DNA of 64,000 bases from Reticulitermes speratus (Eukaryota > Arthropoda > Insecta > Blattodea > Rhinotermitidae), in assembly GCA_021186555.1 (NCBI GenBank), contig JAJKFL010000042.1:29925215-29989214 (forward strand), given 5' to 3'. The notes beneath the pieces are model-generated. The model had not been told where the DNA came from. It was given only the letters and a program-made list of their open reading frames with translations, and ran no database searches. Position numbers and translations under genes: made by a program. Shown one piece after another: positions 21,960 to 34,084 of the stretch. Each line of letters begins with the position of its first letter. The first letter of the stretch is position 1.

Positions 21960-22420
21960 CCCTCCCCCAGACACCAGAGTTCATTGCAGACGGGGTGGTA
22001 CACTTGCCGGCATAAGATAATAATTCTTTTCTACGATAATTTCCCCACAGCGATTTCACCAGGAGTGTGCATTACAAGGTAACAGTAATTGTAAAGCAAC
22101 CATACAATTCGTAGTATCGTTCATGGTATAACTACTGCACGACGACTGAACCAGCCACGATTAGCTGCGTATTTATATTACAGTAAGTTCCACACGATCA
22201 ATATTTGCATCGGGACTGTTCACAGCGCGGGTCACATTGCTGCACAACGCGGTCTCCACAAGCTTACACACGCGTGCGTCGTCTGACTTTGGCCACAACA
22301 CGCCAGTGTCATCGCCGTTTTATTTGCGTTTTAAACATGTAATTAAATGGCAGCCGTCTTGGAAGTTTTCGTTGGCCAGCATCTAGAACTACGGTCAAAT
22401 TTTAACCGGAGGGCATGACG
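21960..22420 (-). promoter_or_regulatory. Probable promoter / 5' UTR exon region of the choline kinase gene
   Basis: Around here base composition changes from CpG-poor (to the left) to CpG-rich, with many CG dinucleotides between 22190 and 22320. The stretch lies 1.5-1.9 kb upstream of the first coding exon, which needs an upstream 5' UTR exon because its ATG directly follows a splice acceptor. On the minus strand, CAAGACGGCTGCC near 22355 loosely resembles the YY1-type AAGATGGCGGC element often found at housekeeping promoters. No TATA box, transcription start or donor site can be fixed by eye. Confidence 0.3.
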
Positions 22421-23384
22421 AGGCTTTTCCACTTTCGACGATATCCCACAGCAGCCGCATACACATGCCAATTGGTAACTTTCGGAGGGGGGAATAAAAA
22501 CAGGCAAGAAGCACACGGTTGAAATGTATGGAAAGAACTTGGCATGATACTGAAATATTTCACAGTCCTTCCTTGATTACACACTGAGCAAGGCTGTATG
22601 ACGTCAGGTATAGTTGACGTTTCAAAAAGGTAAAACATGACCTTAACATATTCAATAACCTACTGCTTATTAATATGGACTATATTTGTTGGCGTATAAC
22701 GCATTGCGCTACGCTACAAACACTGCTTACGCGCGTTCACAAAAATTGTATCATTTCTGCAGGCGTAGGAAGCTTTTCAAGTTAACGAGAGGAACGTAGG
22801 TGCACTATATTGCAGGTGGACAAAATGTTGGTGGTTACCCTTTTCCTTCCAAACTTCCACGTTACGGATTAAATTGTTGGTACGTCCTAAGAATAACGTG
22901 AAACGACTATCGCCAAAATCAGCATTAAGACCTCGGAGCTGATACACTAATTAAAATAAATACGTTGTGCTACTGCTATTAATTATACCGATAAACGAAA
23001 ACCAAGCAATAAGTAGGAAGAATAACTTTCAGTAAGTACACCTTTAATATAATTTTCCTTTTTTAATTATACGTTGGGCATATTATTCAGCTACATAAAA
23101 AACTTCGCTGAAAATATCGGTTAAATTGCTGTTCTCATATAGGTTCATGATACTCCTCATCCTTAACGCTGTTAACACCTTCAATCTATCTCTGCATGTA
23201 CCTGGGGGCCTGAGGGACACCACCGCAACCTGTCAGGATAGCCGCTCTACGGACCGAAATTTGAGCCTGGGACCTCCCAAATCGAAGCCGAAGCGCTATC
23301 CAGAGGACCGCGACATTCCTTCGAGCTCAGTATTACGGTCATTCAATCATGCATGGAGCGATGAGTGGGCCATACAGATTGCAT

Positions 23385-23615
23385 GAGACAAGAAATATAC
23401 CCAACATACTGGTCGGAAAACCTACAGGAAAGAAACAGCTTGGGAGTCCTAGGCGTAGGTGGAGAATTATCATAAAATTGGTAAATGTGTAAAAGCGTGG
23501 ACTGGATTCAAATGGTCCAGCGACCTCTTTTGGAGATGGAGTCCCTGAAGCTGGGGAATTTCTGACCAGCTGAGTGACTAATACTTCTGAGGGTCTTGGC
23601 CCCAGAGAATTATAG
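23385..23615 (+). mobile_element. RTE/BovB-like LINE, 3' end fragment (copy D)
   Basis: Similarity to the 3' end of the copy at 27050 is seen in the GGGAGTCCTAGGCGTAGGTGG block, the GGACTGGATTCAAATGG block and the ATTTCTGACCAGCTGA block. The frame is not open, and the fragment is 5'-truncated. Confidence 0.65.
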
Positions 23616-24689
23616 TTTCGATAACATACACTGGGCCTAATCTCAACATTTAAGAGTGCGTATCATACTTCTTACGAATATTTTGTGTGCAATTCCCTTG
23701 TTAAAAATCGTGATTCACTGCGAACTAAAAACTATACTTCAAATACGGGAACTAGAAACACGCACTGATGGACATGCTAAGGATGCACCCAAAGACATAC
23801 GAACTTATCCTACGCTCTTAGCCTCCAATCTGCAAGATGTACGTAACATTTGTACAGATTTATAACACTTTACACGACCTCTACTGCCGTTATATTTTTG
23901 TACCATTTCTACTTCCAACCTTTCCGGGATTTATCCCTGCACTGACACAACTCTCGTGAACGTGAACAGCATACAACATACAAGTCTCATATTTAGTGCC
24001 CAGTTGCCACGTAGCCAACAGAAACACACTGACTAGCACAGGACATTTTGCACACGTTTTATAAAACACCATAATTTACCCTTAAGTATAACCCTCCATC
24101 ATTCAAATCAATTCATGTACGTACACATATCTCACTCACAAGGCAACACAGCACAGATTGGGTATCCCCCCCCCCCTCCCTCATTTCAACGGAAAAACAA
24201 TGAACGTTTAATAACTGCACAATTGCGTAACTACAACTACTATACTTTCAGTGAAGTCTGTTTTACCTTATCCTTCATTCCCATTGTTGATTTCATTGAA
24301 TCTAAAGTTTCAGTATCGTTAAAATTGGGATTACGTGAAGCCTAACTCACTCGCACACCACCTCTTTCCAATACCAACTTTCACAATGGGGCTATCTTAC
24401 GGTGCATAGTTTCGCTTAGCGTGCTCGACGCGAAGCACGCTGTGATTGGTTGAGTACTTCTGACGAACGAGCCTTCGAGCCACCCATCGTGCGACTGCAG
24501 AAATCCCCAATACTGGACATCAATAAGAGCAAAGGTAAAGATGTCGCTGTGCAGTAATCGTTAGCGTAAGCAAAACCCTCAGTTATCGATAAAGAGTCTG
24601 TTATCGAGCCCAGCAATGCGGTCAAACGCAGGAATGGCTAAACAGACCAAGCAATTTGGTTCGGTTGGTCGGTGTGCAGTGTTAAACAC

Positions 24690-24890
24690 CATGCCGTGAG
24701 GCCGTGCCATGGCTCAGGCAGTTAGTCGCCGGCCTCTCACCGCGGAGGTCCGGGTTCGATCCCAGGTCAGTCCATGTGGGATTTGTGGTGGACAAAGTGG
24801 CACTGGGACAGGTTTTTCCCCGAGTACTTCGATTTTCCCCTGTCAATTTCATTCCACCGGTGCTCCATTACTTGGAAACACGAAAAAATT
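24690..24890 (+). mobile_element. tRNA-derived SINE, GCCATGGCTCAGGC-type family (copy 2)
   Basis: The A box lies in ATGGCTCAGGCAGTTAGTCG and the B box is GGGTTCGATCCCAGG (24752-24766). The body follows with TGGTGGACAAAGTGGC and ACTTCGATTTTCCCCTG. It matches the copy at 31856 and, in reverse, 13222. Confidence 0.75.
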
Positions 24891-25156
24891 AATCATCTTC
24901 ATCACAGGGTTGCACAATAAGCCTCAAGGCTGCTGTGCGTCTGCTGCGGGGCCCTCCACCCCCCCCCCCAAAATAAAAGGTAAGGAGAAACTCCTTGTTT
25001 AGGAAGTTGGGTTGGTCCTTGAGCCAGTGCGGACACTGACGAAGCTGTTACACTAATTGAACTAGCCCAGTTCACATTGAAGAGAAATAATCGCAAATAA
25101 CAGCAATAAACATCTTAATGAAAATAAATTTTTAGTCAACAACGGTTTGCGTGATT

Positions 25157-25375
25157 TCAGGCTTCCGCCGCGGTGTAAATGAGATCTTCGTTCTTGTGGA
25201 ATGTTACGCATCGTAGATCGGTAGTTAGTTACCGACGTTTCGGGACAACCTATCGGTCCCATCTTCAATGGTCAAGCTTGACTCTTGAAGATGGAACCGA
25301 TAATATGTCCTGAAACGTCGGTAACTACCGATTTACGCTGCGTAACATCCCAGAAGAGCAACGATCTCAACAACG
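25157..25375. repeat. Palindromic Penelope-type terminal repeat (solo), copy 1
   Basis: A left arm (GGCTTCCGCCGCGGTG ... CCGACGTTTCGGGACAAC ... CCCATCTTCAATGG) is followed directly by a partial inverted copy (GAAGATGGAACCGAT ... CCTGAAACGTCGGTAAC ... ACATCCCAGAAGAGC). The same sequence bounds the Penelope-like element at 53262-56117. It has no coding content and probably derives from Penelope terminal regions. Confidence 0.65.
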
Positions 25376-25629
25376 GTTAGATATAACATCCGTAATCTAC
25401 GGTCTGTCTGCAGACAAGCCTCTTTTTGATAACACGAAACCACTTGCAGAATAAAACAGAAAAGAATCGTGTAAATACAGTCTCGGTTTTCCAGCGAGGC
25501 TGATTATGACGGCGGTTGATGGTAGGTTTATGTTTTGCAGAGGACAGTATTGCAGATTTTGTAGGGAAGGCAACGTTCAAATACTGGGGAGCGAGACTAA
25601 TGAATACGAATGAATTCATGAAGAAATTA

Positions 25630-26190
25630 GGAGCAGACTGAACTCAGGGAATATCGTGCTATCATTCGGTCCAAAATCTTTTGCTATCCAAAAATATGAA
25701 CACTAAAATATGCAGAACTACAATTTTGCCTCTTTTTTTATGGCTATGAAACTTGGTCTCTCACAATGAAGGAAGAATATAGGCCGAGGGTGTTTCAGAA
25801 TAGGGTGATGAGGAAGATATTTGGGCCTAAGGTAGACGAGCTAACATGGGACTGAAGGAAGCTGCATAATGGGGAGCTTCATGATTTGTACACCTCACAC
25901 AATATTATTCGGGTGATCAAATAACGAAGAATGAGATGGGTGGGGCATGTGGAACCTATGTAAGGAAAGGGAAGAGAAATGCATACAAGTGTAGTGAGGA
26001 GACCTGAGGGAAAGAAACCACATAGAAGACCTAGGCGTAGATGGAGGGATGTTCAAGATACAAGATGAGTGGGCGTGGACTGGATTGATGTGGCCACGGA
26101 AGTGGTTGGCTCTTGTCAATAAGATAATGAGCCTTCGGGTTCCATAAAATGCCGAAATTTCTTGACTAAATGAGGAACTATTAGTTTTTG
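25630..26190 (+). pseudogene. RTE/BovB-like LINE, degenerate 3' part (copy A)
   Basis: Aligned by eye with 27590-28150, it keeps the nucleotide blocks for the CETWSL, RVF-N-V, RRIFG and SSPNIIR-I segments and the 3' end near CATAAAATGCCGAAATTTCTTGA. Stops and frameshifts are common. It is 5'-truncated. Confidence 0.7.
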
Positions 26191-26460
26191 CTCCTTGGAG
26201 TAGGAAGGTGCCCGTCCAGGACAGACGTATTACAGAAGATATCATGTGTCCTACTTTCGTAGTAAATTTTTTTCCTTCCACGAGGGACGCAATTCCGTCT
26301 CACAGATAGGTATTTCACAGATAAATGTGTATTTCATATACTAAGTCAGAAACAAATTAGGTCCATACTTACACCAGCGACAAATTTTAAAGATGGCTGT
26401 TTAGTATCTCTATACAGGAATCAACTGCTAATAATTCAAAACGGACATTGATTAGTAAAT

Positions 26461-26510
26461 ACTGCTACTGCTACTACTACTACCACCACTAATAATAATA
26501 AAAATAATTA
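26461..26510. repeat. (TAC/TAA)n triplet microsatellite
   Basis: A run of CTA, CCA and AATAAT triplets. Simple sequence without other function visible. Confidence 0.6.
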
Positions 26511-27049
26511 TATTTTCCGCATTTAAGGGAAATGTGCCATACAGCGAGATTTTGTATTCTTGCTGCTTAATGCCGAGTTGTATCTAACACAAGGATGTAA
26601 AACTTCACCTTGTGTGTCAGTCTACTGACAGGAAGCGTTGAAGATGGTTGTGCAAGTCGAATCTATCGTTATAAATGGGTTCAAAGAAACATGTGGCAGA
26701 CCAATATTATCACGAGGGCAATAATGGCTATTAGGTAAAATGACATGTAGTTTTGCGAACCTATAAACTACTGGCAGTGCCAAACCAAGTCTGAAAGACA
26801 AAAATAAAAGTAAGAAGCAAAATATGAAAGAATTAGTCAATATTACACTCGGTAGGACGCGTGTCTGGCACGTGACCCTCGAAAATGAGCTACTTTCTTT
26901 CTGCCTTATTGTGGCAAAACAAATTCTGGCCGTATTATCAAAGATGTTGAGATGAATGGAAGTTCCCACACATTTTATGGCAAAGACAAGAAAAGGAGAG
27001 GGGGTGAAAATGGTTTCCTACATTTATGTCTAAGCAAACCCAATGATAA

Positions 27050-28204
27050 GTGGGTCCCTGTCACCACGGCATGGCGCGTCCTCAGGTTGCGGATGGAGGA
27101 ACAGCCTCCGGATATGGAGGGTAGCTGCGAATACATTGAATAACCAGTCGCGGACAGCCGACAAGGGGTGGTCCTCCAGCTTGGGGGTTGGGCGAGGTGC
27201 TAACAACTCCTCACCGTAAAAAATTACCATGTTACGAAACACTATACAGAGCCTCGGACCTGGACTGATTCTTTGGTACGACTTAAGCAATGGAAAAGGA
27301 ACATGAGATTTGGAACATGGAACGTGAGGAGCCTGTATAGGTCAGGGTCACTTATGACAGTGGCCAGGGAATTAACTAGGTATAAATTAGATTTAGTGGG
27401 TGTACAGGAGGTTAGGTGAGAAAACTAAGTACATGGTCATGTCTCGCAATCAGAATGCAGGACAAAATCACAACATAAAGTTAGATAATAAATCCTTTGA
27501 AAGGGTGGAACAGTTCAAATATTTGGGGACAACCCTAACAAATCGAAATTCCATTCAGGAAGAAATTGAGAGCAGATTGAAGTCGGGGAATGCTTGTTAT
27601 CATTCGGTGCAGGATCTTCTGTCTTCCAGTTTGCTATCCAAAAATACAAAGATTAAGATATACAGAACTATAATTTTGCCTGTTGTTTTGTATGGGTGTG
27701 AGACTTGGTCTCTCACACTGAGGGAGGAACATAGGCTGAGGGTGTTCGAGAATAGGGTACTGAGGAGGATATTTGGGCTTAAGAGGGACGAGGTAACGGG
27801 GGAGTGGAGAAGACTACATAACGAGGAACTTAATGATCTGTACTCATCACCAAATATTATTCGGATGATCAAATCAGAAGAATGAGGTGGGCGGGGCATG
27901 TAGCACGTATGGGTGAGGGGAGAGGTGCATACAGGATTTTGGCGGGGAGACCTGAGGGAAGGAGACCACTTGGGAGACCCAGGCGTAGATGGAAGGATAA
28001 TATTAAAATGGATCTTCAAGATGTAGGATGGGGGGCATGGAATGGATTGATATGGCTCAGGATAGGGACAGGTGGCGGGCTCTTGTGAATGCGGTAATGA
28101 ACCTCCGGTTTCCGTAAAACGCGGGGAATTTCTTGAGTAGCTGACGACCTGTTAGCTTCTCAAGAAGGACTCTGCTCCATGGAGTTAGTTAGTTAGTTAG
28201 TTAG
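27050..28204 (+). mobile_element. RTE/BovB-like LINE with large internal deletion (copy B)
   Basis: The 5' region (27050-27290) is followed by the start of the endonuclease (MRFGTWNVRSLYR ... LDLVGVQEVR at 27304-27417). The frame then joins abruptly to the C-terminal reverse transcriptase region, so most of the endonuclease and the RT catalytic core are missing. The 3' end is intact and finishes in a (TTAG)n tail (28184-28204), the short tandem-repeat tail expected of RTE-type elements. Pieces at 23385, 25630 and 28806 belong to the same family. Confidence 0.8.
27400..28088 (+). pseudogene. LINE reverse transcriptase C-terminal region
   Basis: Two frames carry the post-catalytic RT and C-terminal region. 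The first has FKYLGTTLTNRNSIQEEIESR, YGCETWSLT, RVLRRIFGLKRDEV and SSPNIIRMIKSEE (27400-27885). The second has [20 protein letters not shown] and [16 protein letters not shown] (27882-28088). The junction near 27880 is a frameshift. The YxDD catalytic core is not present, because of the internal deletion. Such C-termini are very common in insect genomes and are often mis-annotated as host genes. Confidence 0.8.
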
Positions 28205-28805
28205 TCTAAGCAAACCATAGCCGACATCTGCAGCCAGAGCAAAAGGTTTGCATAACAGAATGTTCTGAAGTTGTTCGATATCAATGAACCCAGATTGTTT
28301 TCATCAGTCTGGAATGTAAGTTCTCTTTAGTGGTACTTCACAAGTTTCTTTTCTGTTTTGCAAAATTCAGGCCGTTTTTCTGAAAAAGAGGGGTTGTGGA
28401 GGAAATTCAAATGGGTGTTCCTAACTATTCAGTTAACCAACAAATGCACAAATGTTCCTAATTTCGCCCACACTAAAATTCTTTTTGTTTCTTAGAAAAG
28501 GGTACACATTAAAAAAATTCAAAAACTGCCATAATTAATAATGGAGTACTGTCACCCAGGAATGTTAACATAGGGTTAGTTTCCATTTTCATGACACTAC
28601 ATGTTTAGAGTTTGACCTTTCCAAAATGCGTGCGAAATTAGGCACACTAAGCATTTGTCTATTCACAGCAAAAACTTCATAAATTTAAATAAATTAACTA
28701 CATAAAGTTTCGCGAAGAAGGAGACCCTTTCTCTGCTTTCAAAATAAACGTGCTTCATTGATGAATTCATATTGTTTATGTGATCTTGCAGCGTCCATGT
28801 TAAAT

Positions 28806-29127
28806 GGGTCTTCTGTCACCACGACATGGTGCGTCCTCAGACCGCGGATGGGGCAGACGGCCTCCAGATATGGATGATATCTATGAGAGTACTGAATGAG
28901 CAATCATGGACAGCTGACAAAGGGATTTCCCCTTGTTTGAGGGTTGCGCAAAGAGTTACCGCCTCACCGTAAAATCAGAACGTTACGAAACGTCACACAC
29001 GATCTAGGGTTTGGCCTCTTGTGTACACGGCAACAAAATTCGGGTTTCGAGCCAGGCGCGAAATTTATTCAGTGGCTGAGAGACAATCAGCTTCTCAAGG
29101 GCTTTGCTACATGGAGTTCTGAGTTAG
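28806..29127 (+). mobile_element. SINE-like 5'+3' derivative of the RTE/BovB-like LINE (copy C)
   Basis: About 225 bp match the 5' region of the copy at 27050 (GTCACCACG-CATGG-GCGTCCTCAG and TACCGCCTCACCGTAAAA blocks). They are fused directly to ~90 bp of its 3' end (GCGAAATTTATTCAGTGGCTGA ... CATGGAGTT). Everything between is missing, and no coding capacity is left. Confidence 0.65.
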
Positions 29128-29129
29128 AT

Positions 29130-30480
29130 CTTCTAGCTTTGTATCCGTACTTTTTATGCAGATGGTAATTAAATACATCGTGACCGTAAGTGAAGACGAA
29201 TTAGGGTGAAAGTGATCTTAACATCTTCTCCTTCTATTCCGAAAGTTAAAACAGTTTCTCAGTTTCTTATGGCACTTCCGCACCTGCACAGATTACATGG
29301 CGTTGAACTGCAGTACTGAGGCTACAGAAAATGTTGTATTCTCTTTTTAAGGCAGAATTCCAGCGTCTGCCTGAGGAAAACAATAAAATAACTCAGTCAG
29401 GACAGCCAAGCCCAGGACTTCCGTCAGCGTAGCAGAAAAAATTACAGTCTAAACGGAGAAATACGTTCCATGTACGTGAATCCTACGAAAAGGTTAGAAT
29501 GCCACTTGCCTTTCCATTCCTCTTGCCTCTGACAGGTAGGGCGGATTCCTGAGGCGTTTATATTCTACGATTACGTGTATACTGTGTGACAATGCACCTT
29601 AAAGCCGCGTCAAGACTGCGCGCATTCTGCCATAACTTAACAGCGTAGTGGAACATCGATTCGCAGGCCTGGACGTTGTTACTGTATCAGAACTAAAACA
29701 GGCGTGTTATTAAATGTGGTATACATTAATACAGTCGTTTTTATTTTATTAATTTAAGACATTTGCACGCATTTCAAGTAAGTCCTATTATTGCAGAAAG
29801 AGTGATTTAAAAATGAAGGCGAAACATGAAACTGTTCCATTCTAAAAGGGTAATATAATTAAATTTCACCATTTCTTTAATACTACCCCAAAATAATTAT
29901 AGCTTAATACTCAATCTGCCTCCCTGGGGTGTAGCACTTAGTGTTTTTTTTTTTGAGATCCACACGTGGAACAAGAAATACTGTGTAGCAAGTACGTAGC
30001 AGTCTTAAAGATGTCCCAGTTTGCCAGTTGTCATGTCTAATTCTGAAGTCTACAGGATGTGTCAGTCTCGCGGAAAACAAACACGTTTAGAACACTTCCC
30101 TCTGTTAGTTTTACCTCATTTATGTGTTCCACATCATAAATACTTTTTCAGATGATTAGATAACGCGAGGCCCGTCTAAATACTGTTGTTCATTGGCTCA
30201 GTTTGCTGCGTTGTCTTGCGAATAGCTATAAATGTCAGGCATTCCTCTTTGTAGGTCCGAACTGTCGTCAACAGAAAATGTAAGCACCTATGAGTGGGCT
30301 ACGCGAAAAACTGGGTCGAGTATGCAGTCACTGTTACTGGCCTCTTGTTCAGAACTTAACTGTGTCGACAGACATGTATCTAGGAGATACGGCAAGCAAG
30401 AGTTACACATTTCTTTGTGGATTATTTAATAATACTGTACAAAATATTAACAATATTAAAATAATGAAAAGGTGAAGTTG
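29130..30480. other. Intergenic sequence, nothing recognised
   Basis: Normal CpG content, no coding or repeat-family signature that I can name. Confidence 0.4.
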
Positions 30481-30489
30481 TCCTTGTGT

Positions 30490-30780
30490 TTAATTAATCA
30501 TCACGCCACGAAAGCACAAGGGCGAGTGGAGGTACAACTCCACGTATTTCTAACCTTGGTACCATATCGAGGTGAGAGTTCGGCGTCTCGATCCGGTCGT
30601 TTACCGCTGGTGCCCACTGAACAGTAGGAAGGTTGGACCCTACAGTCGGTCTGAACGATTTAGAGAAGAAGAAATTCTCTTGCCCCTGCCGGAAATCAAG
30701 CCCCCATTCCTCATTTGCTCATCCTGTAGTCTAGTCGCTACACCGACTGAGCTACCTCAGTTCCTATGGCACTGATAAAA
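30490..30780 (-). mobile_element. tRNA-derived SINE, GGGAAAGAGATTT-type family (copy 3)
   Basis: On the minus strand the head carries TAGCTCAGTCGGTGTAGCGAC (A-box region) and the body has the GGCAAGAGAATTTCTTC block. The distal end has GGAGTTGTACCTCCACTCG. The B box is altered. It is the mirror orientation of 60045-60330. Confidence 0.65.
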
Positions 30781-31724
30781 ATAATATGAAATGGCTTCAT
30801 AAACAAAATAAATTTGGAGAGCAGTGAAACAACTGGCATCACGTAATTGATACAACATTACTTCGAGGTTCTGTCTTTATTGAATCTGTTTATGGGATCA
30901 GTGTGAACATGTCAGTCACAGCCCAGGAACGTCAGTACGAAACCTTGATCACTACATGTCGCTAAAAACAGCTACAGCGCTTGTACTTGTTAAGCAGTAG
31001 AAATGTTCTAATAAACACTACATGGCGAAATTATGAGGTTCAGAAAGTGTGGAGAACTAGTTCGAACTGCGTGTAGTTGTATGTGAGGATAAGTTCGTTT
31101 TCTTTAGTAACAAAGAGTTGGTTGCTGGTAGATTATTCAGTAAAGCTGACTACATAGCGAAGAATTACATTTCAAACCTACTAATTCCTCTCCAAGTCGT
31201 ATACAGTTTTGTTAGTTTTGATGTTGTCGCAGCGGCGTAGCTGACGATTACGTTTTTTCCTGGGATATGGCGCTGTGTCAATGGGCAAATTAATCCCGAC
31301 GTATAGAGGCAAAACAGTGTCCTCATACATGGTCGACATGTCCTAGAGGAATGCATTTCTACCCTTAGAGTTGGGGACAGCAGGTTGCTGCGAAATGTCA
31401 GACATTCGTGCAGGACATATCGACCCTTGAAGATGAGGAAAATATTTTGTCTCAAAAGGTCAGGATCAGATTACCCATTGACGCAGCGTCATATCCGAGA
31501 AAAATGGAACCCTGTAAAAAGTTTTCCGTCGTACAATTTAGTGGGAAAGATCTGGCGTCGAGAGGAGCATATCAAACAGTCCCATTAATGTACTGATTGA
31601 TACCTAATACAATTTACATTTTTAAAATTTGGTCTGAAGAATTTTTACGCAATCGAGAGTTGTGGAACGAGGAATCTGTGAAAATGAAACATCCGAATGA
31701 GGGAAGGGGAGAAGTAGAAGAAAA

Positions 31725-31750
31725 TGACGATGATGATGATGATGACGACG
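31725..31750. repeat. (GAT)n triplet repeat
   Basis: A short GAT/GAC run encoding poly-Asp only in an otherwise unsupported open frame. Confidence 0.7.
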
Positions 31751-31855
31751 TTTACTGTTTTTCTAAACCCTTCGCTCTAGAAAGGTCATTCTGGATAGGG
31801 TTATAGTTAGTAAATGTTCGATTGTCTCACAAGTGGCCCTTTAATCTAACCACAT

Positions 31856-32045
31856 CTGGGGCCGCGCCATGGTTCAGGCGGTTAGGCGCCGGCCTCTCAC
31901 AGCGGACGACCGGGCTGGATCCCAAGCCAGTCCATGTTGCATTTGTAGTGAAAAAAAAAATGGCGCTGGGACAGAATTTTCTCTGGATGCTTCGGTTTTC
32001 CCCCGCCAGTATCATTCCACTAATGCATATTTCATTCATCACTGA
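31856..32045 (+). mobile_element. tRNA-derived SINE, GCCATGGCTCAGGC-type family (copy 3)
   Basis: It begins CCGCGCCATGGTTCAGGCGG with the A box, has a decayed B box (GGGCTGGATCCCAAG) and continues with the shared GGCGCTGGGACAG and TTCGGTTTTCCCCCG blocks. An A-run interrupts the body at 31951-31960. Confidence 0.7.
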
Positions 32046-32417
32046 CGTTATATAATTTTAGCAATTGACATCTTCGTTAAATACAGCACTTCTGTCTCTC
32101 TCTAAACACATGTGCATTTTCACACACTTAAACCAGTTGCGTGCACGTAATTGGTGACCTTGGTACGACGGCAGATGTCTGTAAAGTCACTGGATCTTTT
32201 CGGGGACAAGGTAGGGAATACAGCATGCCATTACACGATATAGGTTTCGCGTCATATCCACCGGCTTCGTATAAACGAGGTCACACGATTAGGAAGATTT
32301 TCCTTGAGAAAGGAATGTTGCTGTGCACATTATCCACAGGCGGTCGAACAACAGTAAGCAGTAAAGTGAACAAAGGAATCCAACGACATGCCGTACTTAC
32401 CGGACTACATTTCGCAC

Positions 32418-32652
32418 CAGTGGCGTAGCTACGTTTTTAGCGCCTGGGGCGAGTATCACAGTGGTCGCACCGAACACAAATTATGAATTCAAAAAAATAA
32501 CAATTTCTTGAATTTCCTTCTATTTGTCTCAATAATATAAAATCGGTTGCGCGTAGAAAATCATTTTTTAAATTAACATATTCATTTTGCAGCCCGTTTT
32601 GCCACCTCTTGGAACCTGCCGCACCACTCCCCCCACCCCAGCTACGCCACTG
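32418..32652. mobile_element. Small hAT-like MITE (copy 1)
   Basis: A 235-bp element has perfect 14-bp inverted ends CAGTGGCGTAGCTA. Flanking octamers TTTCGCAC and CTTCGTAC match at 6 of 8 positions, consistent with an aged 8-bp target duplication of hAT elements. It has no coding capacity. A relative lies at 34451-34707. Confidence 0.75.
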
Positions 32653-32664
32653 CTTCGTACTCAT

Positions 32665-32880
32665 TTTTAGGCTTGTTCGCAAAGCAGTTGCGAATAGTGA
32701 CTATTATCTTCTCGTCATGTCCGCCCGCCCGGCCGTTTGCTCTAATGGAACAGCGCGACTTCTACTTGATTTTCACGAAATTTCATATTTGGAATTTTTA
32801 CTAAAATTTGTCAATATGTTCCGATTTTGCTTCAGATCGGACAAAAATAACAAACCATACACATGAAGACCTACACAGTA
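32665..32880 (+). repeat. Dispersed GTCCGYCCG-type repeat (copy 1)
   Basis: It starts TTTTTAGGCTTGTTCGCAAA, contains CATGTCCGCCCGCCCGG, and continues with TTTTCACGAAATTTCAT and CATACACATGAAGACCTACA. Related copies lie at 56855-57140 and, inverted, 63225-63540. The family is unnamed here and no ORF is shared. Confidence 0.55.
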
Positions 32881-33049
32881 TTTATATCTCATAGTGATTT
32901 ACATTTATAATTGAGTGTTCTTATTTTGGATACAAACTCAGAGCGAAGAAAAGTTGACAGTCTGAATATAACAATTGAGGATGGTCAATTGTAAATCTCA
33001 CCGTTTACGAGATAAGAAATATGCCTCGCCGTTTACGAGATATCGATTT

Positions 33050-34070
33050 TGATTGACTGTAAAATTGTTACTGGGGTATGGAGAAAACTTAGTGTTTGTT
33101 GTGTTGTGTCTTAGAAATAATAATGAATTTAAAATAAAGAGAAGATACGTAGCAGAGCGAACGTGTCAGAAGTGCAACGCTCTGCGGACATTTCACAACT
33201 TGTTTCTAATAAGGGTAACGGCCATAAAACCAATGGAGGCCTTAGAAGATGCAGACACCCAAAAGGAGGATGCACTTTTTAAAGCAGTCAGTGCTTATAA
33301 AACCAATGTCTAGCTTATAATTGCCACATTACGAAACAGAGATGCGTGGGTTTGTAGCGATACACCGACACTTTAATACCACAGTGACAAGCTTATAGCC
33401 ACATTTCCTTCCAAAAAAGTCAAGGTGCCACCTTACCAAACACGCATCACTGTTAAGTACTACATGCTGATTGGTGAGAAAAATGGGTGAATTAGCACAG
33501 ACCAATTAAGAAGGGTTTGAAAATAATTCATGGTAAATTTACAGCTCATCCCGTATGTTGCAGCACAGTGTCTTGATGAGTAATACAGTGAAACACCGTC
33601 GGAATTGTCAGAACTCATGTTCATACCTTCCTCGCTCAGCTAATAAAGAAATCCCGCACCCTTCATCCAGTCAGAAAATTTATTACCTTGTCTACACAGG
33701 ACCCCTACTCAACAAGCTGAATACAGCCCAGAACGCCACAGATTATTTTTAAAATCCGTTTTAATAATGTCCTCACATCTACGGAGGATGCTTTTCAAAC
33801 TGATTTTTCCCACTATTGTGTTTCGAACTCGTGACCTAACGAATACGAAGTAGGAATATCAACAATTCGACTGCGACTTTCGGTAAATAAAATAAGAGGT
33901 GAAATTTTCTCTGTTCCTAAAACACTGACATAAGGTGCACAGGACAAGGATACGGTATAACAGATCAAAACCAAATCAAATTTATTTGTTGCGTCTCAAG
34001 TGTAGTTCTTTGGATGTGACTGCTGACAAGCGGACAAGGATATAAAATTCCACTCATGCTAAATCTCGAC
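33050..34070. other. Intergenic sequence, nothing recognised
   Basis: Mixed composition and short open frames only. No repeat or gene family was recognised. Confidence 0.35.
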
Positions 34071-34084
34071 GAGTGTCATAATTT

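Noticed and set aside
27400..28088. Possible host gene (conserved [10 protein letters not shown] protein)
   Set aside because: This is the well-known C-terminus of a LINE reverse transcriptase, often mis-annotated as a host protein. The 5' and 3' LINE ends and (TTAG)n tail are present.
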